In this document: one piece after another, positions 17,039-25,783 of the stretch
Position numbering within the stretch: the first letter of the stretch is position 1
Layout: every line of letters starts with the position of its first letter
Origin: Actinomycetota bacterium
GTDB taxonomy: Bacteria > Actinomycetota > Actinomycetes > S36-B12
Direction: 5' to 3'
Assembly (NCBI GenBank): GCA_030684515.1
Contig: JAUXVJ010000010.1
Span: 1 to 49,252, forward strand
DNA: 49,252 bases
Made by a program: the position numbers and the translations under genes
Notes under the pieces: generated by a model
Told to the model about the DNA's origin: nothing
Database searches by the model: none
What the model saw: only the letters and a program-made list of their open reading frames with translations

Positions 17039-18049
17039 ATGACGATCACGGTGCCCGTTGAGCTGTTTCCCAGGGGTCCAGCGGTAGCAGCCCCTGCCCG
17101 ACGCGCTGGATCGGTGCGTCGGACTTCGACCATCGACAGCACCTGGCCCGATGGTATGGAAGCAAACCGCACGGTGATCGGTCGCTCGCGTGACCTCTTC
17201 ACCCCGCTCGATGGCGGAGAGCCGATTGTCGTGGCTGAAGATGTGCTGATCGCGACCGTGGCACCGGATCGGCAAATTGTCGCGATGGAGACGCAGCCCC
17301 CTCGCGATGAGGTGCAGGTGCTCGTTGGTGCGCAAGGCGGAAGTAACTCGCGTGGGCGCGTTGTGGATGCGGTTCCCGAGGAAGTTGAGGCAGGCACACC
17401 GCTGTATCTCTTGCTCGACGATCTGTCCGGAGCAACCCTCGTCGGTGGCGTTGCCTATCGGTTCTGGGAATCTGAGGAAGCCCAGGAGGAGCGAATGCGG
17501 CAGATGAAGAAACTGGTTGGCGTACGCGTCATGGAAGGCATCTGCGCAGGATTCCAGCCGGGGTCATCAGCGTTGAATGCAGACGGCAGCAACAGGGGTT
17601 TGGGTGATAGCAAGCCAGTCCCACCGATAGACAACGCGGACGACCCATGGGCTTGGCACGAGTTGACCGCTCCGCTGGAGCCTTCGCATAGGCGTTCACG
17701 CAGAATCGACCTGTGGCTTGAAGACGGCGTGGTGCATATTGAAACCTTCTTTCAGGATTCCTACACGACACCCGATGGTCACCGTGAAGCTGTCCATGAA
17801 TATGTGGTGTCGGCGACCGCCGATCCCGTGACTGGTGAAGTCATCAGCATCGGTGCAGATCCTCGCGTGCTTCCGCACTATGAGTGTCCACTTGCGACGG
17901 TGGCTGTGTCACGGATGGTTGGTCAGCCGCTGCGCGGATTCCGCGACTCAGTCAACGAGAAGCTCCCAGGCATTGACGGCTGCACGCACATGAATGACAC
18001 TCTCCGCTCGCTTGCTGAGGTGCCAGTGCTGGTACCTCATCTGATGTAG
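17039..18049 (+). CDS. DUF2889 family protein (copy 3)
   Basis: This 336-aa protein is a paralogue of the genes at 6536 and 7594. It contains VRRTSTIDSTWPDG near residue 28, LYLLLDDLSGATLVGG near 123, CAGFQPGSSAL near 170, RRSRRIDLW near 217, FFQDSYTTPDG, and GCTHMNDTLRSLAEVP at the end. GGAAGGA lies 6 nt before the ATG; a frame open 15 nt further upstream begins inside this ribosome-binding site and is rejected. It precedes the thiolase-like/DUF35 pair at 18130-19755 by 80 nt without a terminator, so all three may be one operon. The function is unknown. Confidence 0.78.
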   Translation: MTITVPVELFPRGPAVAAPARRAGSVRRTSTIDSTWPDGMEANRTVIGRSRDLFTPLDGGEPIVVAEDVLIATVAPDRQIVAMETQPPRDEVQVLVGAQGGSNSRGRVVDAVPEEVEAGTPLYLLLDDLSGATLVGGVAYRFWESEEAQEERMRQMKKLVGVRVMEGICAGFQPGSSALNADGSNRGLGDSKPVPPIDNADDPWAWHELTAPLEPSHRRSRRIDLWLEDGVVHIETFFQDSYTTPDGHREAVHEYVVSATADPVTGEVISIGADPRVLPHYECPLATVAVSRMVGQPLRGFRDSVNEKLPGIDGCTHMNDTLRSLAEVPVLVPHLM

Positions 18050-18129
18050 GGGAAGTTCTTCAATCGCTGGACCATTGGCGAGCCGCGGCACGGCATTTGA
18101 TTGATGAATTGAATCGAGAAGGGCAAGGG

Positions 18130-19317
18130 ATGACCAAAGAACCAACCACTGCGATCGCCGGCATTGGGCGCACGCCCTATTTCAAGCGCGGGCAGTCCGT
18201 ACCGAGAACGAAACTCCAAATGGCTTGTCAGGCGATCAAGCATGCTTGCGATGACGCCGGCATCAGCGTCAAGGATATTGACGGCTTCGCGTACTACTCG
18301 GGCGGATTCGATACTGCACGGATCGCACAGATGCTGGGCATTCCTGAGATCACTTTCACCGCATCGCTCACAGGAGGCGGTGGAGGTTCTGCTGGCGCCA
18401 TTGGGCTCGCCGCCGCTGCCATTGACAGCGGGCAAGCCAGTCATGTGGTCAGTCTGATGACCTTGCAGCAGACACCTGATGCTCGCTTGGGTGCCGCCTT
18501 CGCGACTAAGGGCAAGAGCGCGTATTCGGCACCCAGTGAATCCCATGTGGATTTTGTGGCGCCTTCGGGTCTGTTCGCTCCCGGCCAGATGATGTCAGTT
18601 CTCGCCATGCGCCACATGCACCTGTACGGCACTCGCCGCGAGGCCTTCGCAGAGATCGCCATATCTCAACGTGAGAACGCGATCAAGCGGCCTACCTCCA
18701 GATTCTCAGATCCGATCACACTCGATGACTACTTCGGGGCACGGATGATCTCTGACCCGCTCTGCCTCTTCGACTACACCCAGGAGAATGACGGCGCAGT
18801 CGCAGTGATCACCACGAGTGCCTCCAGGGCTCGGGACCTGCAGCAACCTCCGGCCTACGTGTTGGCCGCGGCGCATGGTGGCGCAGGACGATGGGGTCTG
18901 GCGTACCAGCAGATGCAGATGCCCGACGAGTACTTCACCTCTTCGGGCCATCGGCCAGTGGCCAAGCGCCTGTACGAGATAGCCGGTATCACGCCCACTG
19001 ATGTCGATGTCGCACTGCTCTACGACCACTTCTCTCCCATGGTTCTCATGCAGATCGAGGACTATGGCTTCTGCGATATTGGCGAAGGTGGCGCGTTCGT
19101 CGAAGCTGGCAACATTCGCTTCGGGACAGGCACTATCCCGGTCAACACACATGGTGGAAATCTCTCCGAGGCGTACATCATCGGCATGACACATGTGTAT
19201 GAAGCCGTCGAACAGGTACGCGGCACTGCGGTGAACCAGGTCAAGGATGCCCGGATCGCGCTCGCCACTGGCGGACCGGCATCTATCCCGACCAGCGGAC
19301 TACTACTGAGGAATTAG
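18130..19317 (+). CDS. Thiolase-like protein of the Ltp2 retro-aldolase type
   Basis: This 395-aa thiolase-superfamily protein begins TTAIAGIGRTPYFKRG after a GAAGGG ribosome-binding site. The thiolase Cys position is Gly (TGGGGGSAG near residue 84). Two Tyr residues stand at the key sites: Tyr298 in LLYDHF, and Tyr349 seven residues after the first Gly of NTHGGN, where thiolases have His. This is the pattern described for the steroid side-chain aldolase Ltp2, so C-C cleavage by retro-aldol reaction is the best guess. The DUF35 partner follows 3 nt later. The gene is a close relative of those at 30422 and 35417. Confidence 0.87.
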   Translation: MTKEPTTAIAGIGRTPYFKRGQSVPRTKLQMACQAIKHACDDAGISVKDIDGFAYYSGGFDTARIAQMLGIPEITFTASLTGGGGGSAGAIGLAAAAIDSGQASHVVSLMTLQQTPDARLGAAFATKGKSAYSAPSESHVDFVAPSGLFAPGQMMSVLAMRHMHLYGTRREAFAEIAISQRENAIKRPTSRFSDPITLDDYFGARMISDPLCLFDYTQENDGAVAVITTSASRARDLQQPPAYVLAAAHGGAGRWGLAYQQMQMPDEYFTSSGHRPVAKRLYEIAGITPTDVDVALLYDHFSPMVLMQIEDYGFCDIGEGGAFVEAGNIRFGTGTIPVNTHGGNLSEAYIIGMTHVYEAVEQVRGTAVNQVKDARIALATGGPASIPTSGLLLRN

Positions 19318-19320
19318 GAC

Positions 19321-19755
19321 ATGAAATCTGCACTGGCACAGGCTGGCCTTGGCGAGTTCGCCACTCTCAACGTCGACACGTTCACCAAACCGTTCTGGGA
19401 TGCCGCTCGCGAGCATCGCCTTGTGGTTCCGCAGTGTGACGACTGTGGAACATTCCATCTCCCACCATCGCCGTTCTGTCATGAGTGTGACGGTGAAGCG
19501 CTTTCGTATACCGAAGTCCCGGGTACCGGAGAGGTGTACTCGTTCACGATCGTGCGTCATCCAGTTGTGCCGGCGCTGGCTTCCGTGGTCCCTTATGTGA
19601 TTGCAGTTGTCGATCTCGACGGAGCGCCAGGAGCTCGCTTGGTCGGCAACGTCATCGACTGTGTGCCCGAGGCTGTTCACATCGGATCGAAGGTCACTGT
19701 CGTCTATGACGACATCGATGACGATGTGACCATCCCCCGCTTCGTATTGAACTAA
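19321..19755 (+). CDS. DUF35 zinc-ribbon/OB-fold protein
   Basis: This 144-aa protein has the motifs C-D-D-C and C-H-E-C near residues 38-57 (complete zinc ribbon), with LPPSPFC between them, then an OB fold including GTGEVYSFTIV and VGNVIDCVPEAVHIGSKV. It is the presumed obligate partner of the thiolase-like protein encoded immediately upstream. A strong bidirectional hairpin (19816-19853) closes this operon against the convergent amidohydrolase gene. Confidence 0.88.
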   Translation: MKSALAQAGLGEFATLNVDTFTKPFWDAAREHRLVVPQCDDCGTFHLPPSPFCHECDGEALSYTEVPGTGEVYSFTIVRHPVVPALASVVPYVIAVVDLDGAPGARLVGNVIDCVPEAVHIGSKVTVVYDDIDDDVTIPRFVLN

Positions 19756-19815
19756 GGAGTCGGCCCGAAGTCCCGGGAGGTATCGAGGCAGCAGTGGCCT
19801 TGAACGCTTCACGAA

Positions 19816-19853
19816 AGCGTCAGGCCCCTGGGTGATACCAGGGGCCTGACGCT
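19816..19853. terminator. Bidirectional hairpin between convergent genes
   Basis: AGCGTCAGGCCCCTGG (19816-19831) is perfectly complementary to 19838-19853, with a 6-nt loop. It lies 60 nt after the DUF35 stop and 29 nt after the end of the minus-strand amidohydrolase gene. There is no T run, but the 16-bp stem is very stable. Confidence 0.7.
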
Positions 19854-19882
19854 GATTCCACGCTTGAGTGCGGTGCTGCGAG

Positions 19883-21040
19883 TTATGCCTCGTCCGCTGG
19901 TGGCTGCGGAACATGCGGGAAGAGCTCGGCGAAGGCGCCGATGCGGATTCGCCGACTGACCGCTGGGTCGAGGTCGTCGCACAGTTCGTGCAGGGTCTTC
20001 TGCGTGTGACCGAACGTGCCTTCCCAGTGTGGGTAGTCGCTTCCGAACATTCCGTTCTTGTAGCCCTGGGCGGTGTACGCCGTGGTGGAGGAGCGGTAGT
20101 CATGCTGGAAGGACGCGTAGACCTGTTCGTAGAGGATCTCGCCCGGAAGCCGGTTCAGTTTCGGACTCACCGCAGCAGAGTGCTGGCGGTATGCCTCGTC
20201 CAAGCGATCGGCCATGAATGGCACCCAGCCAGAACCACCTTCGGACACGATGACCTTCAGGTTCGGCCGCTGGTCCAGCGCGCCAGAGGCAACCATCTGA
20301 CACGCCACTCGTTGTCCACCAAAAGTTGTCTCGGTGTAGTTCATGACTGCACCGCCGCGCCCACGGTGCGTAACACCGGTTCGGATGTCTGGCGTGTGCG
20401 GCTCGGTGCCAATGTGGAAGGCAATGCGTGTGCCCAGGTCATCGAGCACGTCCCATAGCGGGTCGAAGAAGGGATCCACGTAGTTGTGCTGGACCTCGCC
20501 GGCAAGACCCGGACGAGTCGGCAGCGACACCGCCTTCAAGCCCAGAGCAGCAGTGCGCTTGGCCTCCTTGATGGCATCGTCGATGTCGAGCAGCGGTAGT
20601 GCTGCGGTGCAGACGAAGCGTGGTGACGTGGACTGCATCTCAGCTGCCCAGTCGTTGAGTGCCATTGAACCTGCCAGCGCAAGCTTGGGGTCGCGGATGT
20701 TGAAGGACCAGATGCCCAGCGAAGGGAAGGTCAATTCTGCCCAGATGCCCTCGATGTCCAGATCCTCCAGGCGCAGCGGGATGTTCTCCGCGCCCGGTGG
20801 ACGTCGATCCTTGTCGCGGAACTCCTCTGCAGTGAGCACAGCACCGGAGATGCCGCTGCTGTTGCTTGGCATCCGACGGCGAAATTCCTGGCCATCGACG
20901 TAGACGGTCTCCCACAGGCCATCAGCGTCCTTGACGCTGCGCGGCATGCGCTCGGCAAGATCCGCTGGCAGACGATCAGCAAAGAGATTCTCCGGCTCAA
21001 CGAAATGCGAGTCTCCGGAGTTGGCCCAGATCTTTCCCAT
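19883..21040 (-). CDS. Amidohydrolase-2 family (ACMSD-like) metal-dependent hydrolase
   Basis: This 385-aa member of the WANSGDSH subfamily has the D-S-H metal site at residues 9-11 followed by FVEPENLF. Further motifs are FHIGTEP near 200, SEGGSGWVPF near 263 and FGSDYPHWEG near 330. The FGSDYP form replaces the WGSDYP of its relatives. GGGAGG lies 6 nt before the ATG. It is monocistronic, with an operator 71 nt upstream and a bidirectional hairpin after the stop. The substrate is unknown. Confidence 0.85.
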   Translation of the reverse strand: MGKIWANSGDSHFVEPENLFADRLPADLAERMPRSVKDADGLWETVYVDGQEFRRRMPSNSSGISGAVLTAEEFRDKDRRPPGAENIPLRLEDLDIEGIWAELTFPSLGIWSFNIRDPKLALAGSMALNDWAAEMQSTSPRFVCTAALPLLDIDDAIKEAKRTAALGLKAVSLPTRPGLAGEVQHNYVDPFFDPLWDVLDDLGTRIAFHIGTEPHTPDIRTGVTHRGRGGAVMNYTETTFGGQRVACQMVASGALDQRPNLKVIVSEGGSGWVPFMADRLDEAYRQHSAAVSPKLNRLPGEILYEQVYASFQHDYRSSTTAYTAQGYKNGMFGSDYPHWEGTFGHTQKTLHELCDDLDPAVSRRIRIGAFAELFPHVPQPPADEA

Positions 21041-21103
21041 GGTGTACCTCCCTGTGTCGGCGGGACACTCCTCGCCGCGGTGGATGCATGCTTGCAGGGC
21101 AGG

Positions 21104-21118
21104 ATATACGGCGTACAG
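21104..21118 (-). promoter_or_regulatory. Operator site before the amidohydrolase at 19883-21040
   Basis: The site atatacggcgtacag has core TAC-ggc-GTA and is centred 71 nt before the ATG. On the minus strand TATATC, a -10-like hexamer, begins in its distal half. Confidence 0.7.
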
Positions 21119-21151
21119 GGACTTAGGTCCCGAGTTGCGGTCCCTTTCCGG

Positions 21152-21904
21152 TCAGCTGGGCCCACCTGATACCGAGAAGGTCTGACCGGTGATGTAGGAA
21201 CCCTTCTCAGAGAGCAGGTAGCAGGTCATCTCGGCGATCTCCTCGGAAGTGCCCGCGCGGCCCATCGGAATGCCGGCACGCATCTGCTTCTGAGTCTCCG
21301 CATCAACCGTTGCAACACGTGGCGTCTCGGTGAAGCCTGGCGATACTCCATTGATCCGCACCGTGGGCGCCAGGGCCAGGCTGGCACGTGCGGTGAAGGC
21401 ATTCAGTGCCGCCTTGGTGGTGCCATAGGCAAGGGAGTTGGAACTGGGTCGCTCCGCTGAGTTCGAGGATATGTTGACAACCCCGCCTGCGCCCTTGGCG
21501 AGCATGTCGTCCTTGACCAGCCAGGTGAGGTGGAAGGCCGCGTCGAGGTTTGCCGCGAACATTGCCTTCCAGGTCCGGAAGGTGAGTTCGTGCGGATCTT
21601 GGATTTTGGTGTATGCGGCATTGTTCACAAGCAAGTCAATCGATCCGAGTTGGGCTTTCACATCCAAAACAAGTTGCTCGCGCGCCTGCTCACTGGTGAT
21701 ATCGGCCCGGAAGAGTTTCGCCTGCCCTCCTGAAGCATTGATCCGATCACAGGTCTCCTGCGCAAGCACAGAGTCGCTTCTGAAGTTGATGGCCACGGAT
21801 GCGCCCCGCGCGGCAAGCATCTCTGAGATCGCGCCCCCGATGCCTTTGCCCCCACCTGTCACAAGTGCGACCTTGCCAGTGAACTCAAGTGCGTCAGTAC
21901 TCAT
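21152..21904 (-). CDS. SDR family oxidoreductase
   Basis: This is a 250-aa classical SDR with TGGGKGIGGA near residue 16, NNAAY near 91, Ser in SSNSAER and YGTTK near 160, and a C-terminal GQTFSVSGG. It is most like FabG-type 3-oxoacyl reductases or alcohol dehydrogenases. AAGGACT precedes the ATG. An operator with good -35 and -10 elements lies 86 nt upstream. The preceding gene on the minus strand (22188-22985) ends 283 nt away, so this unit is transcribed alone. Confidence 0.85.
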   Translation of the reverse strand: MSTDALEFTGKVALVTGGGKGIGGAISEMLAARGASVAINFRSDSVLAQETCDRINASGGQAKLFRADITSEQAREQLVLDVKAQLGSIDLLVNNAAYTKIQDPHELTFRTWKAMFAANLDAAFHLTWLVKDDMLAKGAGGVVNISSNSAERPSSNSLAYGTTKAALNAFTARASLALAPTVRINGVSPGFTETPRVATVDAETQKQMRAGIPMGRAGTSEEIAEMTCYLLSEKGSYITGQTFSVSGGPS

Positions 21905-21981
21905 GGTGGTCAGTCCTTAGCTGTCGATTCGATGCCACGCGAATGACCCGAAGAGCCGGCCATACACAGTCAAGCGAAAAG

Positions 21982-22010
21982 ACTGTACGCCGTATATACC
22001 GACCTGCGAA
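21982..22010 (-). promoter_or_regulatory. Promoter with embedded operator for the SDR at 21152-21904
   Basis: Read on the minus strand, TTCGCA (22010-22005) and TACAGT (21987-21982, a TAnnnT match) are 17 nt apart. The operator ctgtacgccgtatat at 21983-21997 (plus-strand reading) has core TAC-gcc-GTA and overlaps the -10. Confidence 0.65.
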
Positions 22011-22187
22011 GGCGTTCTTCCCGAATTTGCCAATGACGAACTGTCACGTTCGTCCTCTCGTGGACTCGAAATGGGTCTGGCCAATGAGGCCGTTGACACC
22101 CCAGCCGTAGCTACCCACCGAGGAATACCTAAGGTCGTAATCAGTTGAGTGCTGTGCGAGTCGCATCGAAGACCCGCTCACAGAGTG

Positions 22188-22985
22188 TCACTTCATCGAT
22201 GCAATCTGACGATTCACGTATCCGTCCCAATCTTCCGCGCGCGAGACCAAGATCTCGCGGATCTGATAGTCGGTTGGAAGCCAGAATTGATCGGCTTCAA
22301 TTGCGTCAACCACTTCATGGCCAACTTCTTCGGCATCGCGCATCTGGAATTGGGGCCCGGGCCCGCGTGTTGGTGTGTCAGGTCCAAATGACGGCATGTT
22401 CTTGCCAATGTTTGTAGCAACGGGGCCCGGACACAGAACTGTCACCCCAATGCCTTGGGGCTTGGCGTAGAGCGCCAAGCCTTCAGATATCTGCACGATG
22501 GCGGCTTTCGATGCTGAATATGGCATCCGGTCATAGGAGTAGCTCATCAAGCCAGCAAAGGACGCGGTATTGACGAAGTGGCCGGACCCCTGCGCGAGAA
22601 AGAGCGGAAGGAATGCTGCATGGCTTCGCACGACTGAGAAGAGATTGACGTTGATGACACGGTGCCACTCCTCGATCGGTATGTGTTCCGGCAAGCCTCG
22701 TGTGATGACACCGGCGTTGTTCATAACGATGTCAACGCGCCCATATTCGGATAGCAGCTGAGATTTCAAGTCCTCGAAGGACGCGTCCTCGCCCACATCA
22801 ACGCGAACGCCAATAGCGGAGCCACCAGCTGCCTTTATCTCTTCGACGACGACATGCGCTCCGTCAACATCGATATCCGCAACTACGACGATCGCACCCC
22901 TTGATCCCAAAGCGAGCGCGGTACCGCGCCCAATGCCGCTGGCAGCTCCGGTGACGACCGCGACCTTGCTCTGCACTGATTCCAT
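22188..22985 (-). CDS. SDR family oxidoreductase
   Basis: This 265-aa SDR has TGAASGIGRG near residue 13, NNAG near 88, YSASK near 163, and a C-terminal tail rich in acidic and aromatic residues (DAIEADQFWLPTD) typical of the larger cis-diol/alcohol dehydrogenase-like SDRs. The ATG at 22985 has GAGG 6 nt upstream; a TTG two codons earlier is less likely. It follows CoA-transferase copy 3 by 24 nt on the minus strand and is probably its operon partner. Residue Met in MPYSASK and the loop PFLPLF suggest a hydrophobic substrate, but this is only inference. Confidence 0.85.
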   Translation of the reverse strand: MESVQSKVAVVTGAASGIGRGTALALGSRGAIVVVADIDVDGAHVVVEEIKAAGGSAIGVRVDVGEDASFEDLKSQLLSEYGRVDIVMNNAGVITRGLPEHIPIEEWHRVINVNLFSVVRSHAAFLPLFLAQGSGHFVNTASFAGLMSYSYDRMPYSASKAAIVQISEGLALYAKPQGIGVTVLCPGPVATNIGKNMPSFGPDTPTRGPGPQFQMRDAEEVGHEVVDAIEADQFWLPTDYQIREILVSRAEDWDGYVNRQIASMK

Positions 22986-23009
22986 CTTCAACCTCTTCAG
23001 TAGTCGTGA

Positions 23010-25484
23010 TCAGACTTTTGCAATGCCGCGAGTGACGAGATCCTCTATGTACTCATCAGAGAAGCCGAATTCGTTCAGTACCTCCGCTGTGTGCTGGCCG
23101 AGAGTGCATCCAGCCGGATTGATTGTTGATGATCGTGAGAATCCTGCGTAGGCGCGCAATCGTGGGTACTCGCCAATGACCGGGCTCTCTGCAGACGCCA
23201 ACCAGTTGTGCGCCTCTGCAAGTTCAGTCATGAACACCCGATTTGGCGGCATGCTATTGACCTCCACGCATCCAATGTCACGTGCCAGCAATTGCGATTC
23301 CCATTCAGCCGCATTCTGCTTGCTGAAGAATTCCACGAGAGCATCAGCTAGTGCTGCATCGTTGTGCCGACGCGACTCTGCACTGATAAAGCGTGCATCG
23401 GAACCAAGCCGGTCTTCGCCGCCCAGTGCCTGAACCAGACGAGTCCACTCACTTGGTTTTGGCGCACTCAAGAAGACCCAGCCGTCGCCACCTGTCGGAT
23501 AGAGGCGATAGAGCGCATTGAGTCCGTACAAATCAACGCCAGCAGTCGGAGCATCAGGTCGATTGGGGTACTCGACCATAATCTCTGCAAGTGCATGCGC
23601 ACAGGACTGGAGCATTGTGGTGAGCAGGGCCTGCCCAGGTATTCCCTGAGTCTGCAAATATGCTGCGAACGCCAGTGCAGTGCCGACACCAAGCGCTGCC
23701 ACGCCATCGGCTTGCGCGGCTGCATTACCGCCGCCGGCCGTCAGCTTTGCGGCGAGCAGCCGGATGACGTCGAAGTCGTCAGGGACCCCTTCGGGAATCA
23801 ACTGACCGACATTGCGCATCGCCATGCCGCTGCCTGCGCCAATGACCGGCGCGAAAGCGGGCCTGTTGCCGTACGGCGCCTTGAGCCCGAACCCCGGGCT
23901 CTCCAAATACATGATGTTCGGATTCAACTTCAACAGGTCCGTGGCCCCCACGCCCAATCGATCAGCAACACCCATGCGGAATGCACACAGCACGAGATCG
24001 ATCGATGGGGCCATGGCTGCCAGGACATCGCGACACTCTGGCGTTGCAAGATCCAAGGCCACTGACTCTTTGCCTTGCAGGACCTTCATCGCACCAACTT
24101 CAGGGAAAGCCTGCTGAGTGCGCATCGGATCACCTTCGAGTGATTCGATCTTGATCACTCGAGCGCCAAGATCGGTGAGGATTGTCGCCCCGTATGGCGC
24201 TGCATAGAAGGTGCCAAGCTCGAGAATGGTCAGGCCGGCCAATGGCAGTCCCGGTTCGGACTTCGCTGAGAACTGCTTGGGAGCAACGGCAATATCCGCC
24301 GCTCGCTTGAGCAGTTCCTCCTGATGCTCACCAAGTCTTGGTGCGTCAGCGCCGAGCTCTGCCGGTGTGCTGTCAAAGCGGATGAGCGCACCAGGTTGGA
24401 GTACACCGCCCAGCTCGCGATCGTGGATCGTGACGAGTTGGCGCTCGACCTCCATCTGCGGATGGTGCAACAAGGTTGTCCCACGACGAAAGACCTCAGC
24501 GAACACGTTCGGATCCTCGTCGAAGGCGACCTGCCATTCGGCCAAAGTACGGCTGCGCACAATTTCGTACAGAAGATCCCAGAACTCGAAGCGCTGGGCT
24601 GAGTCTGCGGAGTCCGGCAACGTGACAGTATCGGTGGCAAGCCTCATAAATTCAGCCCACTTGGGATCCTCGTACATCCAATCCAGTCCAGCTGCGTGCA
24701 TGAACGCCCTGAACAGGCGCGGCTGTACTTCGGCAAATTGAACCCAGTAGCCATCCTTAGTGATAGCGACCAGTAACTTGAATAGGAAACTTGTATTAGG
24801 CGCCCCATCACTGCCGGTTTGCGCCGTGGGTGTGAAAGCGTCTGGAAACCGTTCGGCAATCACCCCGAGGGCTTGAGTCCAAGGATCCTGGGCACCAAGG
24901 CTGTGTGCCAAGCTGGTGTCGACCATCTGACCCACGCCACTCGTCTCGCGCTCACGTAACGCTGCGAAGACACCCTGCAGAACAGTCTGCCCGGCACTCC
25001 AACTTGCGAAGGGCACAGTCGTGAATATGGGTCCCTCGCGATCCACCACTTTTTGGGGCGCATAGTTGGCACCCACCTTGGCCATCACCATGCCTTCGCT
25101 GCCCTTGGCACTCGAAAGTGGACCTGATAAGCCCCACGCGGTCACAAGTCCGAACACCAAGCGCGGGTTCACCTTCGCCAGCGTTGCGTAATCCAGTCCC
25201 CACCTCTTGAGTGTGGATGGCCTAATCGACGTCAACACGACGTCTGCTTGCGACGCGAGTCGAAGGAACTGCTCAGCGTCTGTGGGGATATTGCAGTCGA
25301 GCACCAGACTCTTCTTGCCGCGAGCCATGAACGCGAATCCGTTGGCAGATCGAAGCGCGACTCCGCCTGGCGGCTCCACAAGAATCACCTCAGCACCAAA
25401 GTCGGCGAACAGATTGCCTGCTTGTGCGATGGCAAGGCTGTCGCCGAGTTCGAGTACAAGCCTTCCAGCTAGCGGTCCGCCCAT
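23010..25484 (-). CDS. Double-length CaiB/BaiF family III CoA-transferase (copy 3)
   Basis: This 824-aa protein is collinear with the copies at 11748 and 14255. The first half starts LAGRLVLELGDSLAIAQAGN. The second half starts near residue 410 with LPLAGLTILELGTFYAAPYG. The first-half catalytic segment is FASWSAGQ (Asp to Ser), and the second half keeps QADG. AGGGAG lies 5 nt before the ATG; a frame open 180 nt upstream is rejected because the homologous N-termini begin here. Unlike the other two copies, no regulon operator is seen upstream, so it may be controlled by the divergent TetR-2. It is followed by an SDR gene. Confidence 0.86.
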   Translation of the reverse strand: MGGPLAGRLVLELGDSLAIAQAGNLFADFGAEVILVEPPGGVALRSANGFAFMARGKKSLVLDCNIPTDAEQFLRLASQADVVLTSIRPSTLKRWGLDYATLAKVNPRLVFGLVTAWGLSGPLSSAKGSEGMVMAKVGANYAPQKVVDREGPIFTTVPFASWSAGQTVLQGVFAALRERETSGVGQMVDTSLAHSLGAQDPWTQALGVIAERFPDAFTPTAQTGSDGAPNTSFLFKLLVAITKDGYWVQFAEVQPRLFRAFMHAAGLDWMYEDPKWAEFMRLATDTVTLPDSADSAQRFEFWDLLYEIVRSRTLAEWQVAFDEDPNVFAEVFRRGTTLLHHPQMEVERQLVTIHDRELGGVLQPGALIRFDSTPAELGADAPRLGEHQEELLKRAADIAVAPKQFSAKSEPGLPLAGLTILELGTFYAAPYGATILTDLGARVIKIESLEGDPMRTQQAFPEVGAMKVLQGKESVALDLATPECRDVLAAMAPSIDLVLCAFRMGVADRLGVGATDLLKLNPNIMYLESPGFGLKAPYGNRPAFAPVIGAGSGMAMRNVGQLIPEGVPDDFDVIRLLAAKLTAGGGNAAAQADGVAALGVGTALAFAAYLQTQGIPGQALLTTMLQSCAHALAEIMVEYPNRPDAPTAGVDLYGLNALYRLYPTGGDGWVFLSAPKPSEWTRLVQALGGEDRLGSDARFISAESRRHNDAALADALVEFFSKQNAAEWESQLLARDIGCVEVNSMPPNRVFMTELAEAHNWLASAESPVIGEYPRLRAYAGFSRSSTINPAGCTLGQHTAEVLNEFGFSDEYIEDLVTRGIAKV

Positions 25485-25739
25485 CTTTGCTCCCTGATTG
25501 AGTTGCACCCATCCGCCTCTGCGTGAACATTCCACACTTCTTCTGCGATTGCGATGGTTTGAGCGAGCGCACTCCTGCAAATCGTGCGACACCGGCGGAA
25601 AGGAGATTTCATCTGCGCGACAGATCAATTGAAGCTGTCTACTCAGTGGACGATCTCTGTGCATCTGTTGCAGTCTTGGGCGATTGACACCTGTCAGTTC
25701 GACCTGCAGTCAGCGCTGTTCGCCGACGGGATAGTGCGC

Positions 25740-25777
25740 TCGCTTCTATTCACAAAGCGAACACCTGTCGCTACTCT
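25740..25777 (+). promoter_or_regulatory. TetR-2 promoter with overlapping inverted repeat; leaderless start
   Basis: TTCACA (25749-25754) and TACTCT (25772-25777) are 17 nt apart, and the GTG start at 25784 is where transcription should begin, so the message is probably leaderless. The inverted repeat TCGCTT (25740-25745)/AAGCGA (25755-25760) encloses the -35 and is a candidate autoregulatory operator. The remainder of the 299-bp gap to CoA-transferase copy 3 holds no other recognised element. Confidence 0.5.
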
Positions 25778-25783
25778 GCGAAA

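Noticed and set aside
21118-21131. GGGAC-ttag-GTCCC hairpin next to an operator
   Set aside because: The stem is only 5 bp and lies upstream of the promoter on the minus strand; it is too short to support a function.
22010-22187. The gap after the SDR at 22188-22985
   Set aside because: No open frame with a start signal, RNA gene or strong hairpin could be supported; only the operator near 21983 is listed.
25687-25769. A 9-nt direct repeat ACACCTGTC before TetR-2
   Set aside because: It is present only twice, without symmetry or promoter-linked spacing; it may be chance.
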